From assembly GCF_013426205.1 (NCBI RefSeq), contig NC_089422.1:1984001-2048000 (forward strand): 64,000 bases of DNA, written 5' to 3'. A program made the translations under genes and the position numbers. This DNA is from Metarhizium brunneum (taxonomy: Eukaryota > Ascomycota > Sordariomycetes > Hypocreales > Clavicipitaceae). Under the pieces are notes generated by a model. It searched no databases. It was not told the origin of the DNA and was given only the letters and a program-made list of their open reading frames with translations. This document shows, one piece after another, positions 44,445 through 58,528 of the stretch. The first letter of the stretch is position 1. The number at the start of each line of letters is the position of its first letter.

Positions 44445-47400
44445 TTACAGCTTGTCATAGTACTAGAAGTAAACATAACACGTTAGCATGCTTCTCGTCA
44501 GTCAATTTGCGGGCTATGAAATAAACTTACGTTCTCAACGCCGGGAACCTCGATCTTGATACCCTTGCGCTTACGCATTTCTGTGACAATCTGGCCGACC
44601 TTGGAGGTGGAGTCAAGGGGAGAGCCACCGGGCAGGACCTGCCAGTGGTCAAAGACGGACTGAGGGAAGGCCTGGCCAGAGGTGGCGGCACGCAGGTCAC
44701 CGTTGAAGCCGAAAGACTCCAAGACGGGCAGATAGGCCTTGATGTTGAAGAGGGGAGTACCGGGGCGCTGCTCCTCGTTGAAGACGTGACCACGACGGCG
44801 GGTAAGGACACCATAGACACCACCCATGGCCTGCTCGGGAACCTGAATTTCGACCAGGTAGACGGGCTCGAGCAGGGCGGGCTCGGCCAGCAAGGCAGAG
44901 GCGTACAGGACACGACGGGCAGTGGGAATGATCTGACCACCGCCACGGTGAATGGCATCAGCGTGCAGGGTGACATCGAGGATGTTGAAGCGGATAGAGC
45001 GCATGGGCTCCTCAGCAACAGGACCCTCACGACTGGCCCACTGGAAACCAGAGACAACGGAGTCCTTGATTTCGTTCAGGTACTGAACAGCCTTGGTCTG
45101 GTCAACCAGCAAGTTGGCACCGGTACCATCAGGACCGAAAGTCCAGATCTTACGGGCATCAGTGACATCCCAACCGAAGTCATCGGCCAGGACACGGGCA
45201 CGAGCCTTGAAATCGTCACGGGCAGAGACCTTGCCGCCCTCGATGGCCAGAGAGAGCTCCTCATCAATGGGCTCAGCAACCATGTACAGACGGTTGTGCT
45301 TGTTGGGGGACTTGGACAGAGCCGTCATGCTGGACTTGCCCTGGACGGTCTCACGGTACTGGACGACGGGGTCCGAGATGTTGAGAGGAACACCGGCGTG
45401 GTCCTCCTCGAGATCCTTCAAGCAAATCTCAAGATGCAGCTCACCAGCACCGGCGACAATGTGCTCACCAGACTCGGAGGTCATGGTCAGGACGCAAGGG
45501 TCCGACTTGGACAGACGCTTGAGACCTTCGACGAGCTTGGGGAGATCCTGAGCGTTCTTGACCTGGACGGAACGCTGGACGACGGGGGAGACGGAGAACT
45601 TCATGACCTTGAGGTTGTGGGCAGTGTCAGAAGTGGTAAGAGTACCAGACTTGAGCAAGAACTGATCGATACCAACGAGACCGACAATGTTACCAGCAGG
45701 CATGTCGTCAATGGCCTCGACCTTGCCGCCCATCATGAGAACGGTACGCTGAATGGCCTTGATGAACAGGTCCTCCTTCTTGCCGGGGACATAGTTGGGG
45801 CCCTGAATGCGGACCTTGAGACCGGAGCGGACGGTACCGGAGAAGACACGGCCGAAGGCGTAGAATCGACCCTTATCGGAGGTGGGAACCATCTTGGAGA
45901 CGTACAACATGAGAGGGCCCTTGGGATCGCAGTCACGGATACCAATGGCGGCAGGGTCGTCAAGAGGTCCCTCGTACAAAGTCTCAGCGCGGTACTTCTG
46001 GGCAGTGACGGGAGAAGGAAGGTGGAGAATCATCATTTCCAGCAGGGAGTCGGCAGCGGGCAGGAAAGTTCGCATGACGACCTTGAGCAGCTGCTTGCCC
46101 TCCTTCTGGCGGTCATCAGTGTCCAACTTGAGGTTGAGCTTCTCAAGAAGCGTGGTGATCTCATCGTTCTTGAAGTTCATGACGGCATTGAAGATCTTGA
46201 AGATGGGGTCTAGGATGAACTGGTTGAAAGCACGCTCAAGCTGCTTGCCTTCGTATGTGCCGTTCTTGGTCCACTTCTTGGTGTGAGGGTTGAAGTAGTT
46301 GTCGCCCTAAAAGGTTGTGCTGCGTTAGTGGACTTGTTTCGAAGTTTGATGAGAGGAAGTTGTGCTTACCCAGAGACGCTCCATCATCTTGTTCTTGTCG
46401 ACGCCAAACTTCTTGGCATATCGGATGGCGAACTGACGGACGGTGAAGGCCCAGCCGTGCAGACCAGAACCGAAAGCAATGGTACCCTTGTCGGGATAGA
46501 CCTGGACGTCACCGAGGGTCTTGTCGAGGTAGGTGGAAATGATGACGTTGACGGACTCGATAGTACGGGAGAAGGACTGGTACAGATCCTCCTTGGAGAC
46601 CTGAAGCTCGAGAAGAGCGCGATCGACCTTGTTGATAATGACAACGGGTTTGATACGCTCACCGAGAGCCTGACGGAGCACAGTCTCGGTCTGGACGCAC
46701 ACACCTTCGACGGTGTCGACGACAACGAGGGCACCGTCGGTGACACGGAGGGCAGCAGTGACTTCGGATGAGAAATCAACGTGACCGGGCGAGTCAATCA
46801 AGTTGATCAAGAAGTCCTGGCCATCGGTCTTCTGGCCAACAATGTCTTTGATGTCCTCGGGGTCGTCAAGATGACCATACAGGGAGATGGCGGTGGACTT
46901 GATGGTGATACCACGCTCCTGCTCGTCGGCACGAGTATCGGTTGCTCGTGCATCACCCGCCTTTGCGGTGGAAATGATACCGGCTTTGGCAAGAAGAGAG
47001 TCGGTCAGGGTAGACTTGCCGTGATCGACGTGGGCAATGACGGACATGTTACGGACATTGGAGGGCTTGTCCATAAGGGCCCGAATCTCGTCGATGGTGA
47101 AGCTATATTGTGGTGAAAAAAGTTAGCCATTGTCTGCAGCAATATGCAAGTTCTTTTGTTCGTTGGAAGCTTTTCTCTCTTTTCCCATCGTGACTCGGCC
47201 GTCTTGGATATTCTCACTGGGCGTCGCCTAAAGACTGCTCAGCAGCTTAACTCCGGGCGGGGTCAACCGCCAAAGCACACAAGCAGCGCCCGCCAAAAAC
47301 GGACCAAGGGCAAGACACAAAAAGATCTGCCCGCCATTCCACGATCCCTGGTAACAATGCCGCCTCCAAAGATGCATGCCCAAAAAGAAGTCCTCCAGCA

Positions 47401-47449
47401 CCATGTCAAGAAAGGCATCTATCACGCAAAATTGCACTTACTTGACCAT
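44445..47449 (-). CDS. EFT1: translation elongation factor 2 (eEF2)
   Basis: Four exons (47449-47442, 47102-46370, 46306-44531, 44462-44445) give 844 aa, the standard fungal eEF2 length. The first exon carries only 8 coding bases (MVN..., completed across a 339-nt intron); the last carries YYDKL and stop. GTPase motifs: 'AHVDHGKST' (G1), 'ERGIT' (G2), 'DSPGHVD' (G3), 'NKVD' (G4). The diphthamide loop '[15 protein letters not shown]' holds the His that becomes diphthamide. The protein moves tRNA and mRNA through the ribosome in the cytosol. Codon use is extremely biased (C-ending, no rare codons), as expected for a top-expressed gene; this produces a long antisense open frame that is not a gene. 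Confidence 0.97.
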
Positions 47450-48807
47450 TTTGGCGGTGTTGTTGAGGGCGACCTCGCTATTCGATTGTTGTTTGTAGGA
47501 GGAGAAAACTCGTTGCTGAGCAAAGCGGGGTTGAAGATTTTCACCCCGCGCTCAGGTTTTGTATTTTTTTGTATTTGGTTTGCTTAGGAAGCAAAGCCTA
47601 GTTGGCCACCCTAAAGATGACTCAACCACGGAACCAAAGGGTATCAAGGTGACGAAATGGAAAAAAAGAGAGACAGGCGGACTGTCAATCTTTTTCAAAA
47701 AATGGTCCCTTGGGCGGGTTTGGAGGTTGGAAAGGAAAGGGAGAGGAGTGCAGACGGCGAGGGAATACGGAAAATGTGGTGCGAAAAAAACCTGCGGGTG
47801 GGCCGCCATCCTGCTAGCTGGTCAACGGCACCTGGTCAACAGAGCCGTCTGTGTGCTCAATGTTCTCGGTCACTGTTAGCGCTCAATGGCCCTGCCATGG
47901 GTGCCCATCATTCTTTTCTGAGCTGCTGGCTAGTGTGAGCTGCGCCAGTTCAATGGTGCTCGCGGCCCTGCCCGCCTTGCCCGGCCCTGTTTGCCAGTCC
48001 TCTGTCCATGTGTGCTCAGAGCATATCTGGAAAGGCCCCTCCTGCAGCCCCACCATTGATGGACCAGACTTTAGAGCGCGAGCACCTGAGGCGGGTTGGC
48101 GGGGCAAAAACGACCCCTCCAACCCTCCAAGCTTGATGCTTCTCGTTATCCGCCACCTGCTCATGCAAGTTTGAGAGGCTGAAGAGGGCAACAGCCCTCC
48201 GCCCACCATTGTCACGCCGAGGGCTCCTAAAATGTATGTATTCCGTCAGTTTGAGGCGTGTCATGAAGCAATCTTCGGACACGGAGTCATTCGTACATTT
48301 GAAATTGTGACTACTTGATGTCCTCTGTTGCTTCTCATAACCACCGTCTGACTCTTCAATTTGCTGTTCACCGACTAGTACATACAATCCTCAATCCTCT
48401 TGCTCGGTGTCACTGAGCTATCTGCATCGCGAGACTGGAGCTGTGGCGAGAAGCTGAAACAAGCTCCCCATTCGCCACACCTAACTGTATGTGGCTGGTG
48501 TGGCGTAGAGCTGCTTACACAACAACACTCAAGCGAGCTCAAGCTCCAGTCAGCTCTGCTCAACTCCAAGCAGCCACCAGTTCTCCATCATCAACTTGAG
48601 TGTCAAAATACGACTTTCGACTAGCACCAGATTACAAATCATGGACACAGCCACATCTCATTTCAAAACTTCCAATGAGTCATACTGTACATATATATCT
48701 AGCCGTAATTTACACTTCCATTTCTTTCTTCGTCTCGCCTCAACTCTGCAACGCCACGTCCATCTGCTAGTGTTAGGACTATACACAGGCGTGACTCACA
48801 CCGATAC
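47450..48807. other. EF2 promoter region / csf1 3' flank
   Basis: About 1.36 kb between two minus-strand genes. It should hold the EF2 promoter and 5' UTR and the csf1 3' UTR. Poly-A/T runs are at about 47,560-47,710. No gene supported. Confidence 0.5.
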
Positions 48808-51800
48808 CTAGGTAGATCCCAGGATCCTCGAGTACGCATCTTCGACTTCGCCCGCCAGCTCCAACAGCGACACAATCACAATCTGATGAGTCAAATTGGG
48901 AAGCCTATCGCGATGCAACCCGATCCACTCCAGCGGTGGCGTCGCTTCGCCCATATCGCGCAGCTGCGGCGTCTCAATCACTGGTGGTTCGAGCGCCAGG
49001 TAGTCGTACTTGGACTGGGGGACATTGACTTCGGCTGTAATCTTTTGCTGCTCACCCTCGGTTTCGGGCACGCCAGTGATTTTGACTGCCGTCATCGGTA
49101 GCTGTCGACCCCATGTTTGCTCCAGCGATTTGGAGTGGTTGGCCCACATCCCGCGGATGTAGCTGATGCGAGAGTAATTCCAACCCACCTCTACTTTGCC
49201 CTCGAAGGCGCTTTTGAATATGTAGTCGATGTGGTTGCTGCTTGGTTTCTGCCAGGTCTCCATCACGGCCTCGACGCGGGGGACCTTGAGAATGGTGCCG
49301 CCGCGGGAGCCTGTAGCTCTTTGAACTACATCTTCCACTGTCATCTCGTTGAGCATCTTTGGCGCCTCGGCGTCTCGAACCCCAGCCAGACCAATCCGTA
49401 GTTGACCAAGAGTCATTCGTAGAATGCTGTGGATTTTGCGCTGTTCGATACTGGCTGCAAATCGGGCATACGCGTTGAGAGCCTCCATCTTGAATACTTG
49501 ATGATCTGAAAAGGTACTAGGGAAAACCCCCAGGTTCAACGCCTTCAGAGTCACCACCACATCAGTATCAAGGGAGATTGGTGATTTGGACAGCGTATCA
49601 TCCACCGGGAGCTTTGGCACTGCTGGAGGCGTCTGCAACATCGTGCGTGAGCTGATAGATTTGCGCTTCATAAACTTTTCAATCTCTCGCAGTGACGACT
49701 TGAAGTTCTCTCTCCTCTCTTCAATGAGTTTCTGCAACGCCTGATAGAGTGCCACAGCCTGTGCTATTGATGTTGTAGTCCCAAACACCTGCACAGCTTC
49801 GCCATCAAAGATCGCAACTAGTCGGTCCCCATTTCCGTCACGGCCATCTCGGACATTGTACATCAGGAACTCGAGAGATGTAATGTCTGCTACCAAAAAT
49901 GCCTGGTAGTCAAATGCTGCCTTGACGCGCAACGCATTAAATGCCAGTGATGCTTGCACAAGTGGCGTCTCGTTGAGAGCTTCCTCTCGCTGTGGCCACT
50001 GGATCGATGATCGCAGTCTAAAGTCTTGCAGGGCCACGAAGCCACTCAGACGACCAGTACAATCTACCCCAACCTTTTTGAAGCCCAGGCAAAGGTTCTG
50101 CTCCCAGTCGGACGTTTTCTTGGACGACACCCAGAACTCATTGATCTGAAATACTGACTTGCCAATCGACTGCCCCAGGTCCACGCAGACGTCAAGCGCT
50201 GCGATGGATATTGTTGCTGTCCAGGGGAACGCAGCTGTTGCGGCAACCTCTTGATACCGTTGCACCAAGTGGGCTTGAGAAGTTTCTGTTGGCATCTTGG
50301 GGACCTGCACCGCGGACTTTTGTCGTAGCTCCTCTGGATACCAGATTTCGCGAAACAGCAGAAAATCTTGTACTTGCTTTGCATTAACCGAGACTTTCAT
50401 TGGGCCGACATTTAGAATGGCTGATACACCGCTTGTGCCGCTGAAATGCTTGCTGTTCATGAAAGATATGGCGACTGAATCAAGCTCGAAGCTGGCTGTA
50501 GAATCCCGAGAATAGACATGTTGCACCGATGCTTGGGGCTTGGCAATCACACCTGATATGGCAAAGAAGTTGCCTTGTTCCTGGGAAGTAACAGTTATGA
50601 GTGTAAAGTACATACTATCAAAACAAGCCGTAGCGGACACTCTAGCTATGGGCTGACAGCTTAGTGAAAACTCTTGTCGGCAGATTCGGAGGCCTAGATT
50701 AAGCCTCAAGCGTCCAAGTACGGTACTTGGATCGGCAGTTAGAAAGTTATCCTCATCTCCAGATTTGGTCTGCTTTAGCTTCGGTTGTTCCAACTGTTCT
50801 GGTGTCTGCTCCGTATCGGCATTAGCATCATTGTCGCTGACAACTTTCTTCACGGAAGACAAAATGTCGAGAACCAATGGAACCACCGAGGGATACAGGA
50901 TATTGCTTGACGCGTTGATTTTGATCTCTCCGTAAAGAGACGGATCCTCTTTGCCATTATCGCGATACTCCGCCTTCCACGCCAAGCCCGGACTGCGTAA
51001 TACAGCCCCTGAGCCTGAATCGTCCGCACTAAACTGGCCGTATTTTCCTGCGAGGGATGGCTGACTATACTTTGATTCCGACACGGCACTGGCAGCATTC
51101 CTTTTGGTTGATACGTAGACAACAGCACCTGCAAAGTCTGCGTCAACAAGCAAATTTTCCAGTCTTTTGTTTCCGAACATGCGACGTTGACTTTGTCGTG
51201 GAGGTGTCAAGTCTTCCGTCTTTTTAGACGTGAGGGATTCGACAGCTGCTGGGCCTTCAATTGTCCACTGTGAAGACGCCGCTTGTGCGTTTTTCATGGA
51301 CAATGAAATGGATTGTATGAGGTTTGCAGCCGGCACAATGAACGCTGAGGTCAATCGAAGATCAAGTGAGTCGCCCACGGCCTGAAATGCCATACGGCGG
51401 GCATCCGCGGTTGATACATACGCCACGTTGAACATGACCTCGGGCAAAAGAGCAGAATGTAGAGATCTGATGGCCTTGTCCTGACCAGGGGGTACGGTCT
51501 GCAGTAGGAAATCCTCAATTGTCAGTCTTGCAGACTTTCGAGTCCGGGTACCAAACTCAATCAACTTGATCGACAGGACTAGATCCTCCTTGGTATAGTC
51601 CAGATCAATAGTCCCATCTGCCACGTCCCAGCAGAAGCGAATATTTCGCAGCTCAAATCGGTATGTGATGGAAGATAGAACAGACTCGAAAATATCTGTT
51701 TCTTCTCCCCAATCTTGTTCATCGTCGTTGATCCTGATCTTCGGTCTGGATTGCCTTAGCTTGCGAAGATATTCCAGTTCACGGGACGTGTCCAGATCTC

Positions 51801-54800
51801 TAATCTTGGACCCCATGTAGCCAACAACATCAACAATGGTCGAAACAGTTTCTGGGGAAAGGTTGAGAGTTAAATCATCGTTGCGGAAGTGTAGAGACCA
51901 GTCTTCCCTTCCATCGTCACCGCGCTGAGAGCTTGCAGAGATATTGATACCGGTTGTCAGATTGCCGCAGGACCGTAGCGCATTCTCTTTTCCACGGGAG
52001 ATGTCAAGACTAATTTGCCGCAAGTTGACATATAAATCAGGGTATTTGAGAGGTGACGAATTTGAATCTTGTTGGGTTGAGGCCTGCAGAGTGACTTTGT
52101 CTAACGCAAATAAGATCTGGGCCATGGGTTCTTCCACGGTCTTGAGATGCGTCCTGGCCAAAATCCGTAGTCCAGCCAAAGTCAAGTGAATATTATAGGC
52201 CGAGTTGGGAGTTGATGTAGGAAGTGAAGCGTTTTCAGCCTTCATCTCTCTGTGCGTGCCAAACGTTTCACTTACATGGCCTTGGATTATCTTGACTTGT
52301 TGCTGCGCTTCTTCTATAGCTCCAGATATCTGAGGTCGATTCAGTGCTGCCAGTAAACTGTATATAGCCGATGCATCCAGGCGAATGACTTCCATAGATG
52401 CTAACACACTTATAACATTTTCTGTTGATTGCATATTACTCGTGATTCGTCCATTTGCCGGTGGAATTTCTAGCAAGGAAATGCTCCGCGGCTCATTCTT
52501 CACATTGATTTGTATCTCATGAGAGTTCTCCTTGATGTCGAAATCGAAAACAATGTCCTTTTCAAAGTTGGCAGCGCATGAAGCTCTCGCCACAGACCCA
52601 GTAATTTTATACGTTAAGGACTGTAACAGCGGAATGCTGATGGTATATCCATCCAGGAACATGGCAACATTGAGCACAAAGGTGGAAATGCGCTGCTTGA
52701 TCTTATCGCGCTTATTCTGACCTTCTGAGGGCGATGGAATGAGCTCTTTAAGCCTATAGACTTGAGCCGCTTCATCCCTGATGAGCAAGTCCAGCACTTC
52801 TAAAAGGCCAATGGGGTCGTCCTTGACCCGTAAAGTCAAATTTGGAGAACTCGCCGATACTTTGACGACATGGGCGTCAATATCTGTTGTTTTGTGAAGT
52901 TCATGTGCAACGAATATGCTTGGCTTTTGGATTTGCAAAACTCCAAGAATTTTCCCATGACTTTGCAGTTTTGACATAACCGCGTTGGAGTTTAGCATGG
53001 CATTTGCAACACTCAGCTCTTCACCCGAGTTGCATAGGAGTATTGATGTTTTAAGTCCATCACCGATGGATTTGGCTGTTAAGTTAACAGTTTCTGCCTC
53101 GATGGACCCTTTCACAACTTCAAACACTACATGATATGCCGCGGATGACTGGGCAACCTTTCGTTTTGGTTGCTTGCTCGACATGGTCTTCTCTGATGGC
53201 TGTGGCTGAGCCTTGTTATAAAGACGTAAGACATCCTCCGCCAATTCGCAAAGCTCCCAATTCAAATGAATCGCGGCCTCGGCGCAACAAAGATTCAAAA
53301 TTGTCAACGAGCCGTCAAAGTCTTTCATTTCGGAAAAAACATTCGGTTGACCCGGGGGTCGTTTATCCACCCTCAAGGCAATGTCGAGGAATCCAATGTT
53401 GTTCTGCTTGGGACCAGGATCTAACACAAACTGAAGCTCACCCAATTGACAGGCTCCAAGAAGAGGGTATTCTTGTGGTGGCTCCTCTTTTTCATTGATG
53501 GCTTTCCCGAATATTTTTTTCATCAAAACAGCATTCCTGGGATTATCCAAGTCCCAGGATCGCCATTTCTGAAATGAAGAAATAACATGATCGGCAACAT
53601 CTGGGTGTGCCTCCGGAGGGTTGTCTCTGCACTTATCGATTAACTCCCTCCTCTGGCTTTGACTCAAGGTTGCCCATATTTGTCGCAGTCGCATCATGAG
53701 TTTCCATGAATCAACTGTTCTCATGTGTTCATGGGTAGATCGAAGCACCGCCGAGGGCCGAATGAGGAACGGCGGGTCATTCGTGGCATGACCATCCTCT
53801 AACAGCTGGGAGACCAAGTATTTGGTTCGGTTGTTGTTGCGAGAGGCGGTTTCGGATAAAAGATTGCCTAATTCAGAGGCGATGCTGCCTGTACGGTGAA
53901 TCAATGACGCCAAATATTCGACCTTGCCAGACGCTGTGCTGCCTACAATGGAACCAATGTCGGCATCGAAGTAGGTAATGTCCTTCGCGCCTAGTGACAC
54001 ACTAATATCATCAATATTGACCATGATCGCCGCTTGGGGTGTTTCAATCGAAGACAGCCGTTCGGACGCCGACATCTCCGCAGATTTTAGACGGAAATGA
54101 AGTGAAGTTCGAGAAGTCACATTATCTCCGGTGCGATCCTTAACAGTGCGAGTAATTAGCAACGTTTTGGATATCCGAATATCATACTGGTCTTGCTCTT
54201 CTTGGGAAGCGTCTGGTGAGTCCAGCATAGATGAGTTTAGGAATCGAATATTCGCTTTTGGCAATTTGATCAAGATATCCTGCATGGAGCCTGTGATGTG
54301 GCTCTGCTTCTTTTCAGAAAAAATGTCCGCAATGGTGCTGGTTTGGAGTGAATCGAGAATGTCATCGGGCTCACTTGGTTGCAATGCTGACAAAAGAGAG
54401 TTGACGTAGCGCACGGCTTCCGGGCTGATAAAGGCGGTAATGCCAGTGGTAAAGTCAATCATAGTGCTTGCTTGCGCGTGATTGTCGCTGAGGCTGTTTG
54501 GGTCTAAATCACTAAGAGAAGCATCCGTCCCAAAAAAGTCATTATCGGGCTCGTCTTCGAGCTCCTCAAAGGTTGCCTCGCGACCATCTGGACGAACGCC
54601 TCCTAGTGGAAAGTGTGGAGCAAAGTATTGACTGGAGAATGCAACAGATGAGTGTTCAATATGCTCCTTTTGCTGCCAGTCTTGACTTGGCTGTTGGATG
54701 GCGGCAAGCCGCAGGTCTTGGGATAGGACACTTGCTCTCTGTCCTGATACGCGCCTCTCCTTTTCCGTACCGCTGGGCTGAGTAGACAGTGCGGTCTGTC

Positions 54801-57800
54801 TTGATCTGGCACGACTACGCGGTTGACTCCTGGGACCACGAAGACTGGTATTACTTGAGCTGGAGGATAAAAAGGAGCTTTGCCGTCGCAAACGACCAGA
54901 AAAGCGAGACGTCCCGATACTTCGGTAGGATGCGTCGTCATCATCATCCACTTCTGTGAGAGGGAAAGCTGGCGGCGGTACACATTGTGCTGGGGGGTCA
55001 AACGGCTCAGGCACAAAGTTTGGGTCGACTGGCTTTCGAAGGAGAAAAGGCGTCCTTCCTGTGCGTTGATCCTCCCGCCGGATCAAGTCTTGCTGAATCT
55101 TCAGCTCTTGTTGGAAGTGAAACTTGCGCCCAATAGAAGCCAGTTGGACATCTGTCTTCAAGTAAGCCGCAGTATCTACTGGGTGGTTACGTCGAGAAGT
55201 ATGTCTTGACGCAGATTCCGCGTTCACACAAGAAATTTCGATCTTGGGTATGCTGATGTTCGCACGCTTCGAGTAGTGAGTGCCACCCCAGTCATTGCTC
55301 CGTACTTGAATAGATCCTGTAGACAGAAGAAAGGCTGCTTCGTCCACATGCAACCACAAGCGAACCGAAGCAATGTCTACTCTCACGAAAGTGACATCAT
55401 GAAAGACAAGAGAAGAGTATGGAACAAGGGCATTCTCAACATCGTCGAACATAAATCCAAACGCCACACCGCCTTTGGCCAACGAGGTCAAAAAGTCGGC
55501 GGTGCATTCGCCATCTACCATTCCGACTGAAACATCCCAATTGCAAAGATATGTGGGTTCAGAAGGAGGCAGGCCGAATGTACGGTGGCCAAAAACACGA
55601 ACTCCGTCAACAAAAAGCTGTGTGTTGGTGTAGGAAGAGTTTGGGCTACCGGGTGAGAGGGACGCACATCCCAATGACAGGCTAAGCGGACTCAGCAGGA
55701 GCTCCAAGTCCATATAATAATTCGTGAATCGAAGATCAACTGATAGGTTAGCCAGTTCGCATTGCACGTAACGGCTGGCCGAATATAGATTGACAGGCAG
55801 CAGAATGCGCGGATCATCGACTCTGACAGACAAGATAACATCGAGATCGTTTGACTTTTTGTTTGGAGGTCGGTGCACAGCGTCGGTGTTGGATTTTTGA
55901 GCCTCGAGTTGAAGCTGTTCTTGATATTCGTCAAGCGTCCGGAAGTGGACAAAATCCCCGAAATAGTTGTCCTTCAGCAGTATTAGATATCTTATGATGA
56001 ATCCGTAGAGGTATGCGTATGGAGATTGTCCATGAACGTCTAATATCAGAGTATCTGTGTTTCCAACAGATGTAGTGGCATTGTATTCGTAGCTACCAGT
56101 TACAGCAAGACTCTCCCCATGGCCAAGCTCATTGGAGCTTAAAAAGGCAGCTTGGGTGTTAGACTGGGGGGCGTGTAGTGTCAAATCAAAGGTGTCGGTT
56201 CGAATGTCAAACGGAATAGTATTCCTGCTTGGTCTGAACTTGTCTAGGGGTATAGATGTTTCCGCTTTTAAAATTGGGCTAGATAAAATTAGGTAGGTGT
56301 TGTCGTCATGCGCGGTGGCTTTGTCGATGATATTTTCGTCATTAACATTAAGATATAACTGCAAGTTGTTCAGGTTCAATTTCAAGTGGTATATGTACGG
56401 CGTAAATACGAGATATTCGGATGGAGGGCCAGTGGCCCAGTCGTCGACCAAGTCGATTAAAAGGAAGATGTGGTCCCGTAGGAGATAAAGCTTCATCTCT
56501 TCGCAGGTTATATTGAACGACCAGTTGCGCAGGGTATTCCATGTTAGAGGGTTGGACAGGTCACAAGAAATGCGCTGTGGCCCCGATTTCCACATCAAGT
56601 CATGGTTGACACTGCTTCTAAGCTCGGTGCTCGGTAGGTCAATGTCCAAGCGGTTCTGGTAGCCCGTTGATCGTCCTAGCATATCCATTGAATAGGACAC
56701 TGTGGAATTCGACGGAACCTTGATCTCTAGCCAACCGGCAGGCCGAGCTGGTTGAGCATTCCCCTTGCTGCTCTTTTTGTTCCGATTGCGTCTCTTCTTG
56801 CCAGTAACGGCCTGCCGCCCGACTGGAGGTTCTTTTCCACGCCAACGCCAATTCTTGGACTCCTCTCTGGTGGGAATTCTTAGAGTCACAGCGTCTTCTA
56901 GTTCAACAAAAAGGTTGAACTGTGTTGCAACCCTCCAGGAACCGGGAGCCAATGGCACAGCAGCCGTGCTATTCTTAGACAGCGTTGGGTAAAAGACTCG
57001 CTGTAAGTCTGCTCTTTGTCGATCAGCCCAAGGGCCATAGTTGACTGTCCCACCTTTGACTGACAAGGACATTCCCCACGCTGGAGGCTCAGTTCCGTTA
57101 ATGCTGGCGTGGAAGCTCGAGCTGCTGTGTCGGCGAGCGTTGGCGGTGATTTTGGATACAGAGTCCCAATAAACCGTGAGCGCGGCTGAAGGAGAGTCAA
57201 GAATTGTATTGACAGCACCATATTCGACAGAAGACCACCTTGCCTTGTCATCTTGATACCTATCATCCAGATACCTTGATAGACCTTGCCAATGACCTGA
57301 GCCAGGTATTTGAGACACACCCGTGCTCATTGCGGCTCTTGAATCGGCGGAAAAGGATTCTACAGAGCGACGCAGATATGGTACCATGTTTCGAAGGGAG
57401 TTGAAGACTTTCCGACGGCGATTTCGGAAGAAGGATCGTTGTGCAGGTGTTTCCAAGCTCGAGGTGTCCTCTCGTCGCCTGGTTGCTCGGGCCACCTGGT
57501 CCTCTTTGAATTCGTCGTTCTCACGCATTTCGATGACGGGGTGGTCAAATTCTATTTTGAACAGTTGACGGTACGGATCAACTGTATTCGTAGGCCCTGC
57601 GTCTACGATTGTCGAAGCCGAGTTCGCCTTGACGATTAGAATTGCCTTGGTATTGTCATTGCCAACTACCACGGCGGGTTTCTGAAATTCCACGTGTATC
57701 GGGAGCAGCTGAAGCATTGCTGGCAGAGAATGGCTGGCGTCATTACCGTCTACGGTCTCACTGACGCTCTGGGAAGCGGTAGACGAGCGCTCCGGGGGCG

Positions 57801-58528
57801 AGGATGGAGGAGGCTGGCTGGGTTTCTCCGAAAACTGTGCCTGGGCTGTTGCATCGACCGCGAGCTTATTCTTTTCTGCGGAACCATTTTGGTAGCCCCT
57901 CCGAGACGTAAGACCAGCCTCTTGCGTTGCGTTGGAAATGCCGCTGGATTTCGAGGCGGAAGGGTCGTCACTGAGCAAGCCATTGAGAAGGTCATTGTAT
58001 GCCGGGCTCCGGTTGTACACAAACCACTCTACACCGACCAGCCTGGCATGGATGCGACACGGCAAATTGGAATTCTTTTGGCTGTCCGATACCGAAGAAC
58101 CATGGGAGAAATTCGATACGTTTATGTCGGCGTCTCGTACTCGGCGTAGCCAATATCGCCAGGTGATATCTCCGTGCTGGACGAGGAAGGTTTCGTTGGA
58201 GCCGTGGTAGCGTAAGCCGGTGAAGAATATGCGGCCCGCAAGAAGAGAGATTTGGATCGCTTTGATGTCAATATAGACTCTGTATCTGTGCCATGTATAT
58301 GTGCGAATGGCATACGACACGACGGAGGCAAAGAGTCGGTTGAAGTACAGCAGGAAGAAGACGGTTAGCAGGCCGCAAATGATGAAGAAGACGAGAAACT
58401 CGCTGGAAAGGGGGCGACTGGTTAGTTATGCAGTTTTTCGTGAAAGTCAAAGGACGTATTAGCTCAGCGTACAAATTGAAGCCCAGGCGAGCGTCTCGAG
58501 CCTCCAGGATCACGTCGACGGCTGTCAT
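48808..58528 (-). CDS. CSF1: Csf1-family bridge-like lipid transfer protein (BLTP1/Tweek relative)
   Basis: Two exons, 58528-58473 and 58402-48808, give 3216 aa; exon 2 is a single 9.6-kb block. Splicing joins 'RLGFN' to 'FEFLVFFIICGLLTVFFLLY', the single N-terminal membrane anchor (about 19-40), followed by 'WHRYRVYIDIKAIQISLLAG' and 'GDITWRYW', the chorein-like start of Csf1. Later blocks match my memory of yeast Csf1: 'CRIHARLVGVEWFVYNR', 'GGTVNYGPWADRQRADLQRV', 'RIPTREESKNW', 'RSSVNHDL', 'FGLPPSEPTYLCNWD' and 'VISSFQKWRSWDL'. Family members are ER-anchored tubes that pass phospholipids between membranes and support cold growth and GPI-anchor synthesis. Without exon 1 the anchor would be lost. 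Length is slightly above yeast Csf1 (2958 aa). Confidence 0.94.

Noticed and set aside
44645..46213. Long open frame (522 codons) on the + strand opposite EF2
   Set aside because: It is an artefact of the extreme codon bias of EF2, which avoids codons that would read as stops on the other strand. Composition is nonsensical and it has no ATG-based gene features.
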